Origin: Muribaculum sp.
GTDB lineage: Bacteria > Bacillota > Clostridia > Lachnospirales > Lachnospiraceae
NCBI GenBank assembly: GCA_023663735.1
Contig: JAMPGV010000007.1
Span: 1-62,156, forward strand
DNA: 62,156 nt
Direction of reading: 5' to 3'
Of the stretch, positions 50,122 to 59,746 are shown one piece after another. The notes beneath the pieces were generated by a model. That model was not told where the DNA came from. It ran no database searches and was given only the letters and a program-made list of their open reading frames with translations. The position numbers and the translations under genes are program-made. Every line of letters begins with the position of its first letter. Positions within the stretch are counted from its first letter, which is position 1.

Positions 50122-51564
50122 ATGGATGGGATGGAAATGGAACGGCGAGAATTGATCGAGTCCATAAGAGCCTGCAGACGCAGGATGAATCTGGCGGGGC
50201 TGCTTTGCAAGCTCCTGTTTGCGCTGGGCGTGGGCGCAGGCGCGGGCGTCCTGTTTCAGGCGGCGGCGCTGTTTGTACCATTTTACGCGGCGAATCTCTA
50301 CACGGCGGCGGCTTTGCTGCTCGCCGTGGCGGCGGGGAGTGCGGCGGCTTTCCGAAAGCGCGCCGCCATGGCGGAGGCTGCGCTTGTGATGGACGGATTC
50401 GGCTTTCAAGAGCGGATCGTCACGGCTTATGAGCATCTGGAGGAAGAGGATCCTTTGATTGTGCTGCAGCGGGAAGACGCGGTGAGACAGCTGCGGGCGC
50501 ACGGCAGCCGGATCCGGATTCCGGTGTGGCCATCATGGAGACAGACGGCGCTGGTTCTGGCGTTGGTGGCGCTGATGACAGGCTTGGCGGCGCTGCCTTC
50601 CGCGGCGAAGAGCCGCGCGGGGGAGCTTCACAGGATTCAGGAGGAAGTCCGGGGAACAGAACAAGAGATCGAGGAGATTGTAAACGAACTGGAGGAGCTT
50701 GCGCAGGAGGAGCTGACGCCTGAACAACAGGCGGCGCTGCAGGAGATGATGGAGAGCCTGCAGTCCTCGCTGGCGGAGCATCAGCAGGCGGATTCTATGG
50801 AAGCGCTGGCGGCGGCCGGGGAAAAGCTCGACTATAAATATGAAGAGATGAGCAGCCGGCTGTCCGAGATTGCCCAGAGTCTGCAAAACGGCGCGGCGTC
50901 GCCCGTGACGGCAGAATCCATGCAGGCCATGGCCGATCAGATGCGGGAGAGGAGCGGACGGGAACCTTCCGGCGGCCCCAGCCTCGCATCCAATCAGAAA
51001 GGAAACGACCAGAGCAATCAAAACGGGCAAAACGGCCAGAGCAATCAAAACGGCCAGAGCGGCCAGAGCAGCCAAAACGGCCAGAGCGGTCAAAACAGTC
51101 AAAACGGCCAAAATAGTCAAAACGGAAACAATCAAGACGGTCAAGGGGACGAGAACGGTGGGAGCGCACAGGGCGGTCAAAGCGGAAACGGCCAAGGCAG
51201 CGCCGGGGAGAACGCTCAGGGCGGCAGCGGCGGTGGAAACGGTCAAGGCGGCGCGGACGGACAGGACGGTCAGGGCGACGGTTCCGGCAGCGGCCGGGGA
51301 ACCGGAAGCAGCAATGCTCTTCACGATTATGTCAGCGTCCCCAACGCCATTGCCGACAGCGGCAATCTGCATGGGAATGCGGTCAACCATGAGTTCTCCG
51401 AGTATTTCCGCACCCAGAACGGCCTAAGCTGGGAGGGAACCCATGTGTCCCACGAGGCGGTCATCGGAAGCTATGAGCGGAACGCCTATGAGGGCATTGC
51501 CGCAGGGCGTTATCCCAGCGGTATGGAAGACGTGATCAAGAATTATTTTGCCAGCTTTAATTGA
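50122..51564 (+). CDS. Coiled-coil membrane protein with Asn/Gln/Gly/Ser-rich tail
   Basis: About 480 residues. ATG 50122 is preferred; 50131 and 50137 are alternatives, and a frame from 49936 overlaps the permease. Two TM helices (about 18-40, 46-66) and a third (about 132-152) precede a long acidic coiled coil (about 160-265). A low-complexity linker (about 290-400) consists of NQNGQ, SQNGQ and GGxG repeats, followed by a conserved-looking C-terminal segment (SVPNAIADSGNLHGN, HEVIGSYERNAYEGI-type) of about 80 residues. The layout fits DUF4175-like proteins found between ABC genes and MoxR. No enzymatic motif is seen. Confidence 0.8.
   Translation: MDGMEMERRELIESIRACRRRMNLAGLLCKLLFALGVGAGAGVLFQAAALFVPFYAANLYTAAALLLAVAAGSAAAFRKRAAMAEAALVMDGFGFQERIVTAYEHLEEEDPLIVLQREDAVRQLRAHGSRIRIPVWPSWRQTALVLALVALMTGLAALPSAAKSRAGELHRIQEEVRGTEQEIEEIVNELEELAQEELTPEQQAALQEMMESLQSSLAEHQQADSMEALAAAGEKLDYKYEEMSSRLSEIAQSLQNGAASPVTAESMQAMADQMRERSGREPSGGPSLASNQKGNDQSNQNGQNGQSNQNGQSGQSSQNGQSGQNSQNGQNSQNGNNQDGQGDENGGSAQGGQSGNGQGSAGENAQGGSGGGNGQGGADGQDGQGDGSGSGRGTGSSNALHDYVSVPNAIADSGNLHGNAVNHEFSEYFRTQNGLSWEGTHVSHEAVIGSYERNAYEGIAAGRYPSGMEDVIKNYFASFN
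51000..51310 (+). repeat. Low-complexity coding repeat (CAAAACGGCCAGAGC-like units)
   Basis: Units such as CAAAACGGCCAGAGC recur about every 15-18 bases from 51015 to about 51130, then grade into GGT/GGC-rich codons. They encode the N/Q/G/S linker of the coiled-coil protein and are a likely site of length variation. Confidence 0.8.
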
Positions 51565-51597
51565 GAGCGGCAGGAGAGACAGGGAGGAGAAGGAGAG

Positions 51598-52566
51598 ATG
51601 AGCGGGTTGGACAGAGACAGACTGCAGGATCCGTCCTACATGGCGCAGCAGATTGCGGCCTGTGAGGCAGAGGTTCAAAAGGGGATCATCGGACAGCGCG
51701 AAATTATCCGGCAGGTCATTCTGGCCATGCTCACGGGGGGTAATGTGCTGTTGGAGGGAATGCCGGGGCTGGGGAAGACCCGGCTGGTCAGCACCATAGG
51801 ACGGGTTTTCGATCTGTCTTTTAAGAGAATACAGTTCACCCCGGATCTGATGCCCAGCGATGTGACGGGGACGAATATCATTGTGAGAAATGAGCAGGGC
51901 AGCAGCTTTTCGTTTGAGAGAGGGCCGATTTTTGCGAATCTGGTGCTGGCGGACGAGATCAACCGCGCCACGCCGAAGACCCAGTCGGCGCTGCTGGAGG
52001 CCATGCAGGAACATACGGTGACGGTGGGAAATGACAGCCACAAGCTGGAGGAGCCGTTTCTGGTGCTGGCTACTCAGAATCCCATCGAGAACGAGGGGAC
52101 TTACCCGCTGCCGGAGGCGCAGCTGGATCGTTTTATGTTCAAGATTCTGGTGCAGTTCCCGTCCAAGGAGGAGCTGAAGGGGATTGTGGGGCTGACCGAG
52201 GGAAGTCAGGCAAACGAGATCGAGAAACGGATGGACGGGGAGGGACTTCTGGCCGCGCGCGCTTTGGTGAACCGGATTCCCATTGCCGATGCGGTGATGG
52301 AGTATCTGCTGGATCTTGTCATGGAGACCCACGCGCCCAACCCCTATATCAAGGAGGGCGCAAGCCCCAGAGCGGCGCAGGCGCTGATTAGAGCCGCAAG
52401 GGCGAAAGCTTTTCTGGAGGGACGTTTGAACGTGGCGTTTCAAGATGTGGAGCAGGTGGCGTATCCCGTGCTGCGCCACCGGATCATCCCCAGCTTCGAC
52501 GCCGTCAGCGAGGGCGTTACGGAGGATGCGATCATTCGGAAGATTCTGGAGGCGAAGAAGCCTTAA
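51598..52566 (+). CDS. MoxR-family AAA+ ATPase
   Basis: 322 residues, start ATG 51598 behind GGAGGAGAAGGAG. MoxR/AAA_3: Walker A EGMPGLGKT (about 55-63), Walker B LVLADEINRA (about 116-125), sensor 1 LATQNPIENEGTYPLPEAQLDRF split over about 158-180, and the C-terminal lid. MoxR ATPases act as chaperones that insert metals or fold partners together with VWA proteins; the DUF58 and VWA genes follow immediately, the usual arrangement. Confidence 0.95.
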   Translation: MSGLDRDRLQDPSYMAQQIAACEAEVQKGIIGQREIIRQVILAMLTGGNVLLEGMPGLGKTRLVSTIGRVFDLSFKRIQFTPDLMPSDVTGTNIIVRNEQGSSFSFERGPIFANLVLADEINRATPKTQSALLEAMQEHTVTVGNDSHKLEEPFLVLATQNPIENEGTYPLPEAQLDRFMFKILVQFPSKEELKGIVGLTEGSQANEIEKRMDGEGLLAARALVNRIPIADAVMEYLLDLVMETHAPNPYIKEGASPRAAQALIRAARAKAFLEGRLNVAFQDVEQVAYPVLRHRIIPSFDAVSEGVTEDAIIRKILEAKKP

Positions 52567-52650
52567 ATTTGTGGGAGAAGTCCGCTACTTGTAAGAAAGC
52601 CCGCTGCAGGCGGGCGGAGGGGAGAGACCCGCGGCAGACGGGCAGAGAAG

Positions 52651-53532
52651 ATGAAATTTGACGCTGCGTTTTTTGAATCCTTATCCCGGCTCCGGCTGGC
52701 CATGGGATACCGCTCTTCCATGAATCTGGCGGGAAACCGCAAGTCCATGAGGAAGGGAGCCTCCACGGAATTCTCGGATTTTCGGGAGTATATGCCCGGG
52801 GACGACATCCGCCGCATCGACTGGAATGCCTATGGGCGGCTGGACAGACTGTACGTAAAAGAATACATGGAGGAGAAGGAGGCGGTGGTCTCGATCCTTT
52901 TGGACAGCAGCGCTTCCATGGATTACGGCGCCAACAGGAAGCGGGATCTGGCCTGTATGCTGGCGGCGGCGACCGCCTATCTGGGGTTAAACAATATGGA
53001 TCGGGTGATGCTCTATGATATGGGGAAAATGCAGCAGCCCTTTGTGGCCGGAGGAGGCCGGAAAGCGCTTCCCCGGCTGACGGACTGGCTGGAGCAGCGC
53101 GTCTTTGAGGGACAGGTGGATATCGGAGCGGCCATATCCCGCCTTCCGGCGAAGGGGCCGGGGGTTACGGTGATTATCAGCGATTTTCTGCAGGAATCTT
53201 TTGTGGAGGACGAGCAGGAAGCGGTGGGGAAGCTTCTGCGGTTTCTGGATTACCGGAGGCAGAAAGCCGCTTTCCTGCATGTGCTTGCGGGAGAGGAGCT
53301 TTCCATGGGACTCACGGGTACCCGGAACCTGATTGATATGGAGGGGGGAAACACGCTGCGGCTCACGCTGGATGCGGGGAGTATCCGGATGTATGAGGCG
53401 GCTCTGCAGAAGTACCTGTCCGGACTTCGGCGGGAATGCGCGAGGACGGGGGCTTTTTATGCGGTATGTAACACGGAGGCGGATTTCCATCAACTGATGT
53501 TTCAGGATTTAAGGATGCTATATGATATTTGA
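52651..53532 (+). CDS. DUF58 protein, MoxR partner
   Basis: 293 residues, start ATG 52651, 84 bases after moxR. The DUF58 hallmark is clear: GNRKSMRKGASTEFSDF followed by REYMPGDDIRRIDWNAYGRL (about 30-65), then a VWA-like domain with LDSSASMDYG (about residue 89, D-x-S-x-S) and VIISDFLQE. No TM helix. It is thought to bridge MoxR and membrane VWA proteins. It overlaps the VWA gene by 11 bases, giving translational coupling. Confidence 0.94.
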   Translation: MKFDAAFFESLSRLRLAMGYRSSMNLAGNRKSMRKGASTEFSDFREYMPGDDIRRIDWNAYGRLDRLYVKEYMEEKEAVVSILLDSSASMDYGANRKRDLACMLAAATAYLGLNNMDRVMLYDMGKMQQPFVAGGGRKALPRLTDWLEQRVFEGQVDIGAAISRLPAKGPGVTVIISDFLQESFVEDEQEAVGKLLRFLDYRRQKAAFLHVLAGEELSMGLTGTRNLIDMEGGNTLRLTLDAGSIRMYEAALQKYLSGLRRECARTGAFYAVCNTEADFHQLMFQDLRMLYDI

Positions 53533-56500
53533 GAATTTATGGCCGCTATTTTTTCTGGCTGCGGTTCCCGTGATTATAATTTTATACCTGTTGAAGCCCA
53601 AGGGGGTGGATTACCGGATTTCCTCCACGCTGCTCTGGAAAAGACGGTTAAAAAACGAGCAGTCGCGGACGTTTTTCGAGAAGTTTGTACACAATATTCT
53701 CATGTATGTGCAGATCTTGACGGTGGGGCTTCTGGTGGTCGCTTTGATGTCCCCGTTTGTCAGGGCGGACGGCAGCGGCGGAAGGAAAATTTTGCTCTTT
53801 GACACCAGCGGCAGTATGCAGCATGTGGGAGCGTCGGGCAAAAGCCGTCTGGAGGAGGCGGTGGAAGAGGCCTGCGAGTATGTGCGGAGCGCGCAGGGGA
53901 CTCAGTTTTCGATTGTGACGGCGGACGTCACGGGGGTAAATCTTCTGGCTGTGGACAGTTCGGATGCGGAAAGCCTGACGGAGATTCTGCGGAATCTGGA
54001 GTGCAGCGACGGCGGGGGAAGCCTTGCGCTGGCGCAGAGTACGCTGGATACGCTGGCAGGGGACACGACGGGAGAAAATCATACGGCGGGTCTGATCGTG
54101 TACACGGACGGCGCGGGCGCGGCTTGGTTCGGGGAACTGCATGGCGCCGCCCAAAAGGAGCTGCGCGTGATGGGCGGGGCGGTCTCCAACGTGGCGAACG
54201 AGTACACGGTTTTTGCGGAGCGGGAAGACGGCCTCTACGACGTGATGGTGAGTATGGCCAATTACGGCGACGGAGAGGCTTCTTTTGACGTGGGTCTGTA
54301 CGACGAAGGGGAGAAGCTGATTGCGCTGTCCCAGATGCGTCTTGCGCCATCGGAGAGCCGGGTCTGCCTGTTTGAGGGAATTGACTGGCCGGGAGAGGCG
54401 CTTTCCTCCCGGTTGAGCGGTATCTCGTTTTCCACGGGCGGAAGCGACAGTCTGGCGCAGGACAATGTCTCTTGGGCGGTGAAGAACCGGCAAAACAGGA
54501 TTCACGGCCTGTTGGTCGGAGACGGCAATACATTTATCGAAAAAGCGTATCAGGCCGTGACGGGGGAGAGCATTGCCAAATCCCGGACGGACGACGCCGC
54601 GGAGTCGGAGGACGCCTACAATGTGGTGATTTATGACGCGGGGCAGACGCCGCAGGCCGAGGCGGGCAACCGGCTGATCTTCGGGAATGTCCGGGGGGAA
54701 GCGTCGGAGCAGCTGGAAAATGTGGTGCTGGACATGTCGGACTGCGACCTGACGGCGGGTTTGGGCGGGTTCACCGTGGGGGTGAATACCGCATATTGTT
54801 TCGTGCCGCCGGAGGGGACGGAGGCTTTTCTGGAATACGACGGCAAGTGTGTGGGGTATTACGGGGAAGTGGACGGCCATAAGGAGATTGTGGCGGGATT
54901 TGACATCCGGGAGTCGGATTTTGCGCTGCGGGCGGAATTTCCGGTATTTCTGGCCAATGCCATGATCTATCTCTCGGACACTTCCTGGCTGGCGGCAAAC
55001 GTCTACTATGCGGGGGAGGAGATCGCCCTGCAGCCGTGGGCGGAGCCGGATTTGAGCCGGTTTGAGAGCCGCGCCCGCAAGGCGGGGCTTTATCGGATTG
55101 GAAACGAGGAATATGAGGAGTCTTATGTGGTGCGCTTTCAGACCGCCACAGAATCGGACGGACGCGCGGAGGCGGAGTCCGTAAGCGGCGGTCAGGATTT
55201 GCAGAGACAGAAGGTGAGGCGGACGCTCCGGAATCTTTTTATGATACTGGCGCTGATCCTTCTGGCGGCGGAGTGGCTGATCTATGTGCGGCAGATGCGT
55301 TACCGCGGCAAGTTCTATCTGGCCGTGCGGGGGGCGGTAGTGCTGTGTGTGCTGCTGGCGTTGTTCGGTCTCAGGATTCGTCTGGGAAGCGGCAGGACGG
55401 CCACGGTCTTCGTGGTGGATCTCTCCAACAGCAACGAGGAGCATCTGGAGGAGGTGCAGGAGTATCTGCAGGAGACGGTGGGCAAGATGCCGGCCGGCAA
55501 TTCCTACGGAATTGTCACGTTTGGGAAAAACACGCTGGTGGAACAGTTTTTGACGTCGGAGAAGTATTATGGCGGCCTAATGACGCTGCCGGAAAAGACG
55601 GCGACCAATTTTGAGGACGCGGTGTCCAAAGCGCTCACGCTGATCCCGGGGGACTGCGGGGGAAGGTTGGTGGTGCTTACGGACGGGCGGCAGACCCGCG
55701 GAAACATCGACAATACGGCTCGGGCGCTGACAAGCGGGGGCGTGGAGTTTGTGACGCTGCTCTATGAGAACGAGGAGAAGCCCGACGCATATATTGATAA
55801 CGTGACGCTCCCGGCGTATCTGCATCCCGGGGATAAGTATTCCGTCACCGTTTTGGTGGAGAGCAATTACGATACGGATGCGGTCATTGCGCTCTACGAC
55901 GGGAGTGTGCGGACGGCGGCCAATCAGGTGCATCTAAACAAGGGGAGCAATCGGTTTGTGTTCGGCGCGCAGGTGGACGAGGATGCGGGAAGCGGGTCGA
56001 TGGAGAATCTGCGGGTGCAGGTGCAGGCGGAGGGCGATACCTGTTCCGCGAACGATCTGTTCAGCGCTTATTCCGTGGTGGAGTCGCCGCCCAGAGTGTT
56101 GGTGATTTCGGGGTTTGATACCAGCGTGTCAGGTTTTACCGCCGTGCTGCAGGCGGCGGGCTGCGATTATAGCGTCGTCTCTGCGCTGAATGCGCCGGGG
56201 GATATCAATGCCATGCTGGAATACAAAGCGATCATTCTGGCGGACACTTATATCGACGATCTGCCGGACGGATTTCTGGATCATCTGGAGACCTATGTGA
56301 AAGATTACGGATGCGGTTTTATCTGCTGCGGCGGTGAGAACAGCTTTGCGCTGGGCGGTTACCGGGATACAGTGCTGGAGACCGTGCTTCCGGTGGAGAT
56401 GCAGCTGCGCGGCGTGGATGAGATTCCTTCCATGGCGATGGTGATGGTCGTCGATCATTCCGGCAGTATGGTAGGAATGGCGGATGAATCCGGTATGGAC

Positions 56501-58030
56501 AATCTGGACATTGCCATCCGGGCCGCCACGGTGGCGGTAGATAATCTGCGGGATTCGGATTATGTGGGCGTGCTGACTTTCGACGACCGGTATGACTGGC
56601 AGGTGGAACTGCAAAAAGCCGACGATAAGAGGGAAATCAAGGAACAGATCGGGCGGATTGCCGAGGGAGGCGGGACAACCATCAAGCCTGCGCTGCTGGA
56701 AGCCTATGAAGCGCTTTCCAAAAACGAGGCATCCGTCAAGCATGTGGTGCTGCTCACGGACGGCATGGGGGAGACTTCCGATTTCGCGGATGTGATAGAG
56801 GCTTATGCGGGCAGCGGGATTACGCTCTCCACCGTGGCGGTGGGATCCGGTTCTGATACGCAGCTTCTGGAGCGTCTGGCGGACAACTGCGGCGGCAGAT
56901 ACTATTATTCCGATATCTCCAGCGATATTCCCAGAATTTTTGCGCAGGAGGTCTTCTTGGGAGGCGACAGCTATATTCAAAACGGAGTGTTCGGTCTGTC
57001 CGTACAGAGGGGACATGAGCTGACGGCCAATCTGTTTGCCGACGGCTGGCCCGCGCTTTACGGGTATGTCGCCGCCACGCCCAAGACCGCTTCCAGCCCG
57101 GTGATCCGAACTGGGGAGAAGGAGGATCCGATCTTGACGGTATGGCAGTACGGCTTGGGCAGGACTGCCGCATGGAACAGCGACATCACCGGAGAGTGGA
57201 GCGGCGCTTTTGCAGGACAGGAGGACTATGTGCAGCTGTGGAAACGAATCGTGGACTATTCCACCGGAAACGCCAATATGGGCGGGGACAGCGTAAATGT
57301 GGTGACGGCGGGAGAGTTGACCGAGGTGGTCTATCAGACGGAGGACTACAGCGGCGGGACAACGATTCAGGTGACGGTCATCGACCCGCAGGGGGAGAGC
57401 AGCGAGGAGACGCTGTACGCCACGGCTCCGGGCAGATACAAGGCGGAGCTTTCCACACCGCAGACAGGGCTGTATCACTTTAATATACGCCGCACCGAGG
57501 GCGGAGAAATTCAAAATTATATGACCACGGCCGCCGCGGTGCAATTTTCGGACGAGTACAAATTCAATGTGGGGACGGCGGCGTATCTGAGTTTTGTGGA
57601 GCGGTACGGACGCGTGATCACGGCGGAGGATTCTGTCTGGACGCCCGTCCGCACGAAAGCGGGGGAGAGCCGTTCTCTCACAGACTGGCTGCTGGGCCTC
57701 GCCATCTGTCTGTTTCTGGCGGACGTAGCCATGCGGCGGTTCCAGTATGTGCCGAAGTGGAAGCCTGTGCGGGGCAGGCGGGGAAGAGTGAATGACCAAT
57801 CCGGTCAAGAGATGCGGACGGATGCGGCAGGCGCAGGGGGGACTGCGGGTGCGGAGAGCGGAAGCGGACAGGCCGGAGGGGATGAAACGGATGCGGGGAC
57901 TGCGGGAGAAGTGAAAAACGATCCCGGCCGAGGAAAGAAGGCGGTGAAGCGCACCAAACAATCCAAGCAGACGAGTCAGACATTGGACACGTCTCAATTA
58001 CTCAAAAAGAAGGACGAAAGGAATCTCTGA
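53522..58030 (+). CDS. Giant membrane protein with three VWA domains (BatA-like fusion)
   Basis: 1502 residues, start ATG 53522 inside the DUF58 3' end. N-terminus is BatA-like: TM (about 5-23), FEKFVHNILMYVQILTVGLL TM (about 55-75), then VWA1 with DTSGSM at about 94. TM helices at about 562-582 and 597-615 are followed by VWA2 with VDLSNSN (about 632) and a GATase-like domain (about 855-960, CCGGENSFALGGY). VWA3 with DHSGSM (about 978) and LLTDGMGE follows, then a beta-rich region, a TM (about 1382-1400) and a basic, low-complexity tail. VWA domains bind partners through Mg. VWA1 and VWA3 have full D-x-S-x-S sites; VWA2 also fits. It reads as two proteins usually separate, fused at about residue 590. 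Confidence 0.9.
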   Translation: MIFENLWPLFFLAAVPVIIILYLLKPKGVDYRISSTLLWKRRLKNEQSRTFFEKFVHNILMYVQILTVGLLVVALMSPFVRADGSGGRKILLFDTSGSMQHVGASGKSRLEEAVEEACEYVRSAQGTQFSIVTADVTGVNLLAVDSSDAESLTEILRNLECSDGGGSLALAQSTLDTLAGDTTGENHTAGLIVYTDGAGAAWFGELHGAAQKELRVMGGAVSNVANEYTVFAEREDGLYDVMVSMANYGDGEASFDVGLYDEGEKLIALSQMRLAPSESRVCLFEGIDWPGEALSSRLSGISFSTGGSDSLAQDNVSWAVKNRQNRIHGLLVGDGNTFIEKAYQAVTGESIAKSRTDDAAESEDAYNVVIYDAGQTPQAEAGNRLIFGNVRGEASEQLENVVLDMSDCDLTAGLGGFTVGVNTAYCFVPPEGTEAFLEYDGKCVGYYGEVDGHKEIVAGFDIRESDFALRAEFPVFLANAMIYLSDTSWLAANVYYAGEEIALQPWAEPDLSRFESRARKAGLYRIGNEEYEESYVVRFQTATESDGRAEAESVSGGQDLQRQKVRRTLRNLFMILALILLAAEWLIYVRQMRYRGKFYLAVRGAVVLCVLLALFGLRIRLGSGRTATVFVVDLSNSNEEHLEEVQEYLQETVGKMPAGNSYGIVTFGKNTLVEQFLTSEKYYGGLMTLPEKTATNFEDAVSKALTLIPGDCGGRLVVLTDGRQTRGNIDNTARALTSGGVEFVTLLYENEEKPDAYIDNVTLPAYLHPGDKYSVTVLVESNYDTDAVIALYDGSVRTAANQVHLNKGSNRFVFGAQVDEDAGSGSMENLRVQVQAEGDTCSANDLFSAYSVVESPPRVLVISGFDTSVSGFTAVLQAAGCDYSVVSALNAPGDINAMLEYKAIILADTYIDDLPDGFLDHLETYVKDYGCGFICCGGENSFALGGYRDTVLETVLPVEMQLRGVDEIPSMAMVMVVDHSGSMVGMADESGMDNLDIAIRAATVAVDNLRDSDYVGVLTFDDRYDWQVELQKADDKREIKEQIGRIAEGGGTTIKPALLEAYEALSKNEASVKHVVLLTDGMGETSDFADVIEAYAGSGITLSTVAVGSGSDTQLLERLADNCGGRYYYSDISSDIPRIFAQEVFLGGDSYIQNGVFGLSVQRGHELTANLFADGWPALYGYVAATPKTASSPVIRTGEKEDPILTVWQYGLGRTAAWNSDITGEWSGAFAGQEDYVQLWKRIVDYSTGNANMGGDSVNVVTAGELTEVVYQTEDYSGGTTIQVTVIDPQGESSEETLYATAPGRYKAELSTPQTGLYHFNIRRTEGGEIQNYMTTAAAVQFSDEYKFNVGTAAYLSFVERYGRVITAEDSVWTPVRTKAGESRSLTDWLLGLAICLFLADVAMRRFQYVPKWKPVRGRRGRVNDQSGQEMRTDAAGAGGTAGAESGSGQAGGDETDAGTAGEVKNDPGRGKKAVKRTKQSKQTSQTLDTSQLLKKKDERNL

Positions 58031-58040
58031 GGGCTGAACG

Positions 58041-59627
58041 ATGAAAAGGATCAGACGCGATCATCAAAGAAGAAAAAAACGGCTGCGGGGCGTTCTGGCA
58101 CTGTTTATGGTTCCGCTTCTATTATTCGCAGGGTGCGCAGACACGGAAAAGGCGGCGGACAAGGAAATGATATCCGGCGGGACGGTACCGGACAAGGAAA
58201 TGGTATCCGACGGAGGAACCGTACCGGACAAGGAAAGTCTGTCCCAAAGCGTATCAAGCGCCGTCCGGCGCGGCACGCCGGTATTATCGGTGCAGACAAT
58301 CACCCGGACGCGCTATTACGGAGGAGAGGCGCTAAATATAAAATACGATGAGATTTCCCTGTCGGGGGATGGGTTTGAAACGGCAGCGCAGGCTGTCTCC
58401 GAATGGAATCGGCGGGATATTCAACAAATAGAGAATCTGCAGGATTGTATGGGAGATACGCACGAACTTAGTTCAACGGTGGAATGTGTCCGCATGGATA
58501 GCAGCGTGATCAGTTTTACGCAGCGGTGGCATGAAGCGGATGGATTAACCGATTACAGAGGAATTAATTTTGATGTGGAGAGCGGCAAGCAGCTGCTTCT
58601 TGCCGATATCCTCACAGATGAAGAGGGATTTGCCGCGAGAGCCGCGGAGATTGCGGTTGAAAAATTGCGGGAAAGATCGGAGGCGGGGCAGCTGCCTTCC
58701 GGATACGAGAACGATGTAATCTATGAGTTTGCAAACGGAATTGTAGATGCGGAAAACAACTGGTATTTGGACGCCTGCGGGATTGTTTACGGTTACAATC
58801 ATCTTACGGCGACAATCCCTTACGGGGATGTGGCTGAATATATGAAGGCGGCATATTGCGGTATACAGGGGGCAGGTGTAGCCCGTTTTTCCGTCAATGA
58901 GGCTGTGTGCGTGAATCTTTCTGATCAGCGAATGACCGAGAGCGCATTCCGGGAAGAGTCCGCCGGTGATCGTCTTGCCCTATGGGATATGCTCATGGTT
59001 ACAACGGCGGAAGGGAATGCGGAAGGAGAGTGGAAACAGGTATGCATTACGATCAATGAGCGGACAGAGACGTTTGAAACCGAAGCGGCGATGCAGGACG
59101 CTTATCTGTTATGTCAGGAAAATGGTTCAACCTATCTGCTGTTTGACACTGCGCTTGCGGACCACGATTTTACCACTTATTTATATGATATTACAGACGG
59201 TGGGATCACGAAAAAGGAAGAGCTGGAATTTACTTGGCTCATGCAGCCCATCAATGTAAATGCCATCAAATTGCTGGATATCATAGATGTTTTTGGCACT
59301 TACTTTGGGTATGCCACTTACAGAATCAATGAATCTACGGGGAAGCTGGAGGCTCCTGAACTGCATTATACAGACGCTGAGAATAGCGATACCACCCTTA
59401 CGCTGGTCGAGGATCTGCCCGTCATCATGCATGGGGAGGAAACGGTTCTGCCGCCCGGGACGCCGATTCAGATTACTGCGGTAAGCGATAGTGGAACGGC
59501 CAGATTCTGTGAACTCGTTTATGGTGAGGAGGGCGAATTCTATTATGCGATAGATGAAAACGGGACGATCCGCGTTGACGGTCTGGAGGAGTCTTTCTAT
59601 TTTGAGTCTCTGCCGTACAGCGGCTGA
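58041..59627 (+). CDS. Lipoprotein with DUF3298-like domain
   Basis: 528 residues, start ATG 58041, ten bases after the VWA gene. Basic N-terminus, hydrophobic segment (about 17-30) and lipobox LLLFAGC give a lipid-anchored Cys at about 32. A small repeat follows (ISGGTVPDKE, VSDGGTVPDKE). Residues about 80-265 match the DUF4163/DUF3298 pair found in RsiV-like proteins: QTITRTRYYGGEALNIKY, INFDVESGKQLLLADILTD, and ACGIVYGYNHLTATIPYGDVA. The remaining C-terminal half is beta-rich and unassigned. It may belong to the envelope operon or be a separate sensor; the family binds lysozyme or wall fragments in some cases. Confidence 0.82.
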   Translation: MKRIRRDHQRRKKRLRGVLALFMVPLLLFAGCADTEKAADKEMISGGTVPDKEMVSDGGTVPDKESLSQSVSSAVRRGTPVLSVQTITRTRYYGGEALNIKYDEISLSGDGFETAAQAVSEWNRRDIQQIENLQDCMGDTHELSSTVECVRMDSSVISFTQRWHEADGLTDYRGINFDVESGKQLLLADILTDEEGFAARAAEIAVEKLRERSEAGQLPSGYENDVIYEFANGIVDAENNWYLDACGIVYGYNHLTATIPYGDVAEYMKAAYCGIQGAGVARFSVNEAVCVNLSDQRMTESAFREESAGDRLALWDMLMVTTAEGNAEGEWKQVCITINERTETFETEAAMQDAYLLCQENGSTYLLFDTALADHDFTTYLYDITDGGITKKEELEFTWLMQPINVNAIKLLDIIDVFGTYFGYATYRINESTGKLEAPELHYTDAENSDTTLTLVEDLPVIMHGEETVLPPGTPIQITAVSDSGTARFCELVYGEEGEFYYAIDENGTIRVDGLEESFYFESLPYSG

Positions 59628-59654
59628 AATACTTGCTATTTGGCTCTTCTTACG

Positions 59655-59698
59655 AAATGACAGAGTATCCGACATTCATGTCAAATACTCTGTCATTT
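59655..59698. terminator. Bidirectional terminator between the lipoprotein gene and the pectinesterase gene
   Basis: AAATGACAGAGTAT (59655-59668) and ATACTCTGTCATTT (59685-59698), a perfect 14-bp stem. The loop contains the small palindrome GACATTCATGTC. Genes on either side converge. Confidence 0.85.
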
Positions 59699-59746
59699 GT
59701 TGTTTTTCCCGTCCTGTCCCTGACTCCCTGCGCGATGGTGCTGAAA

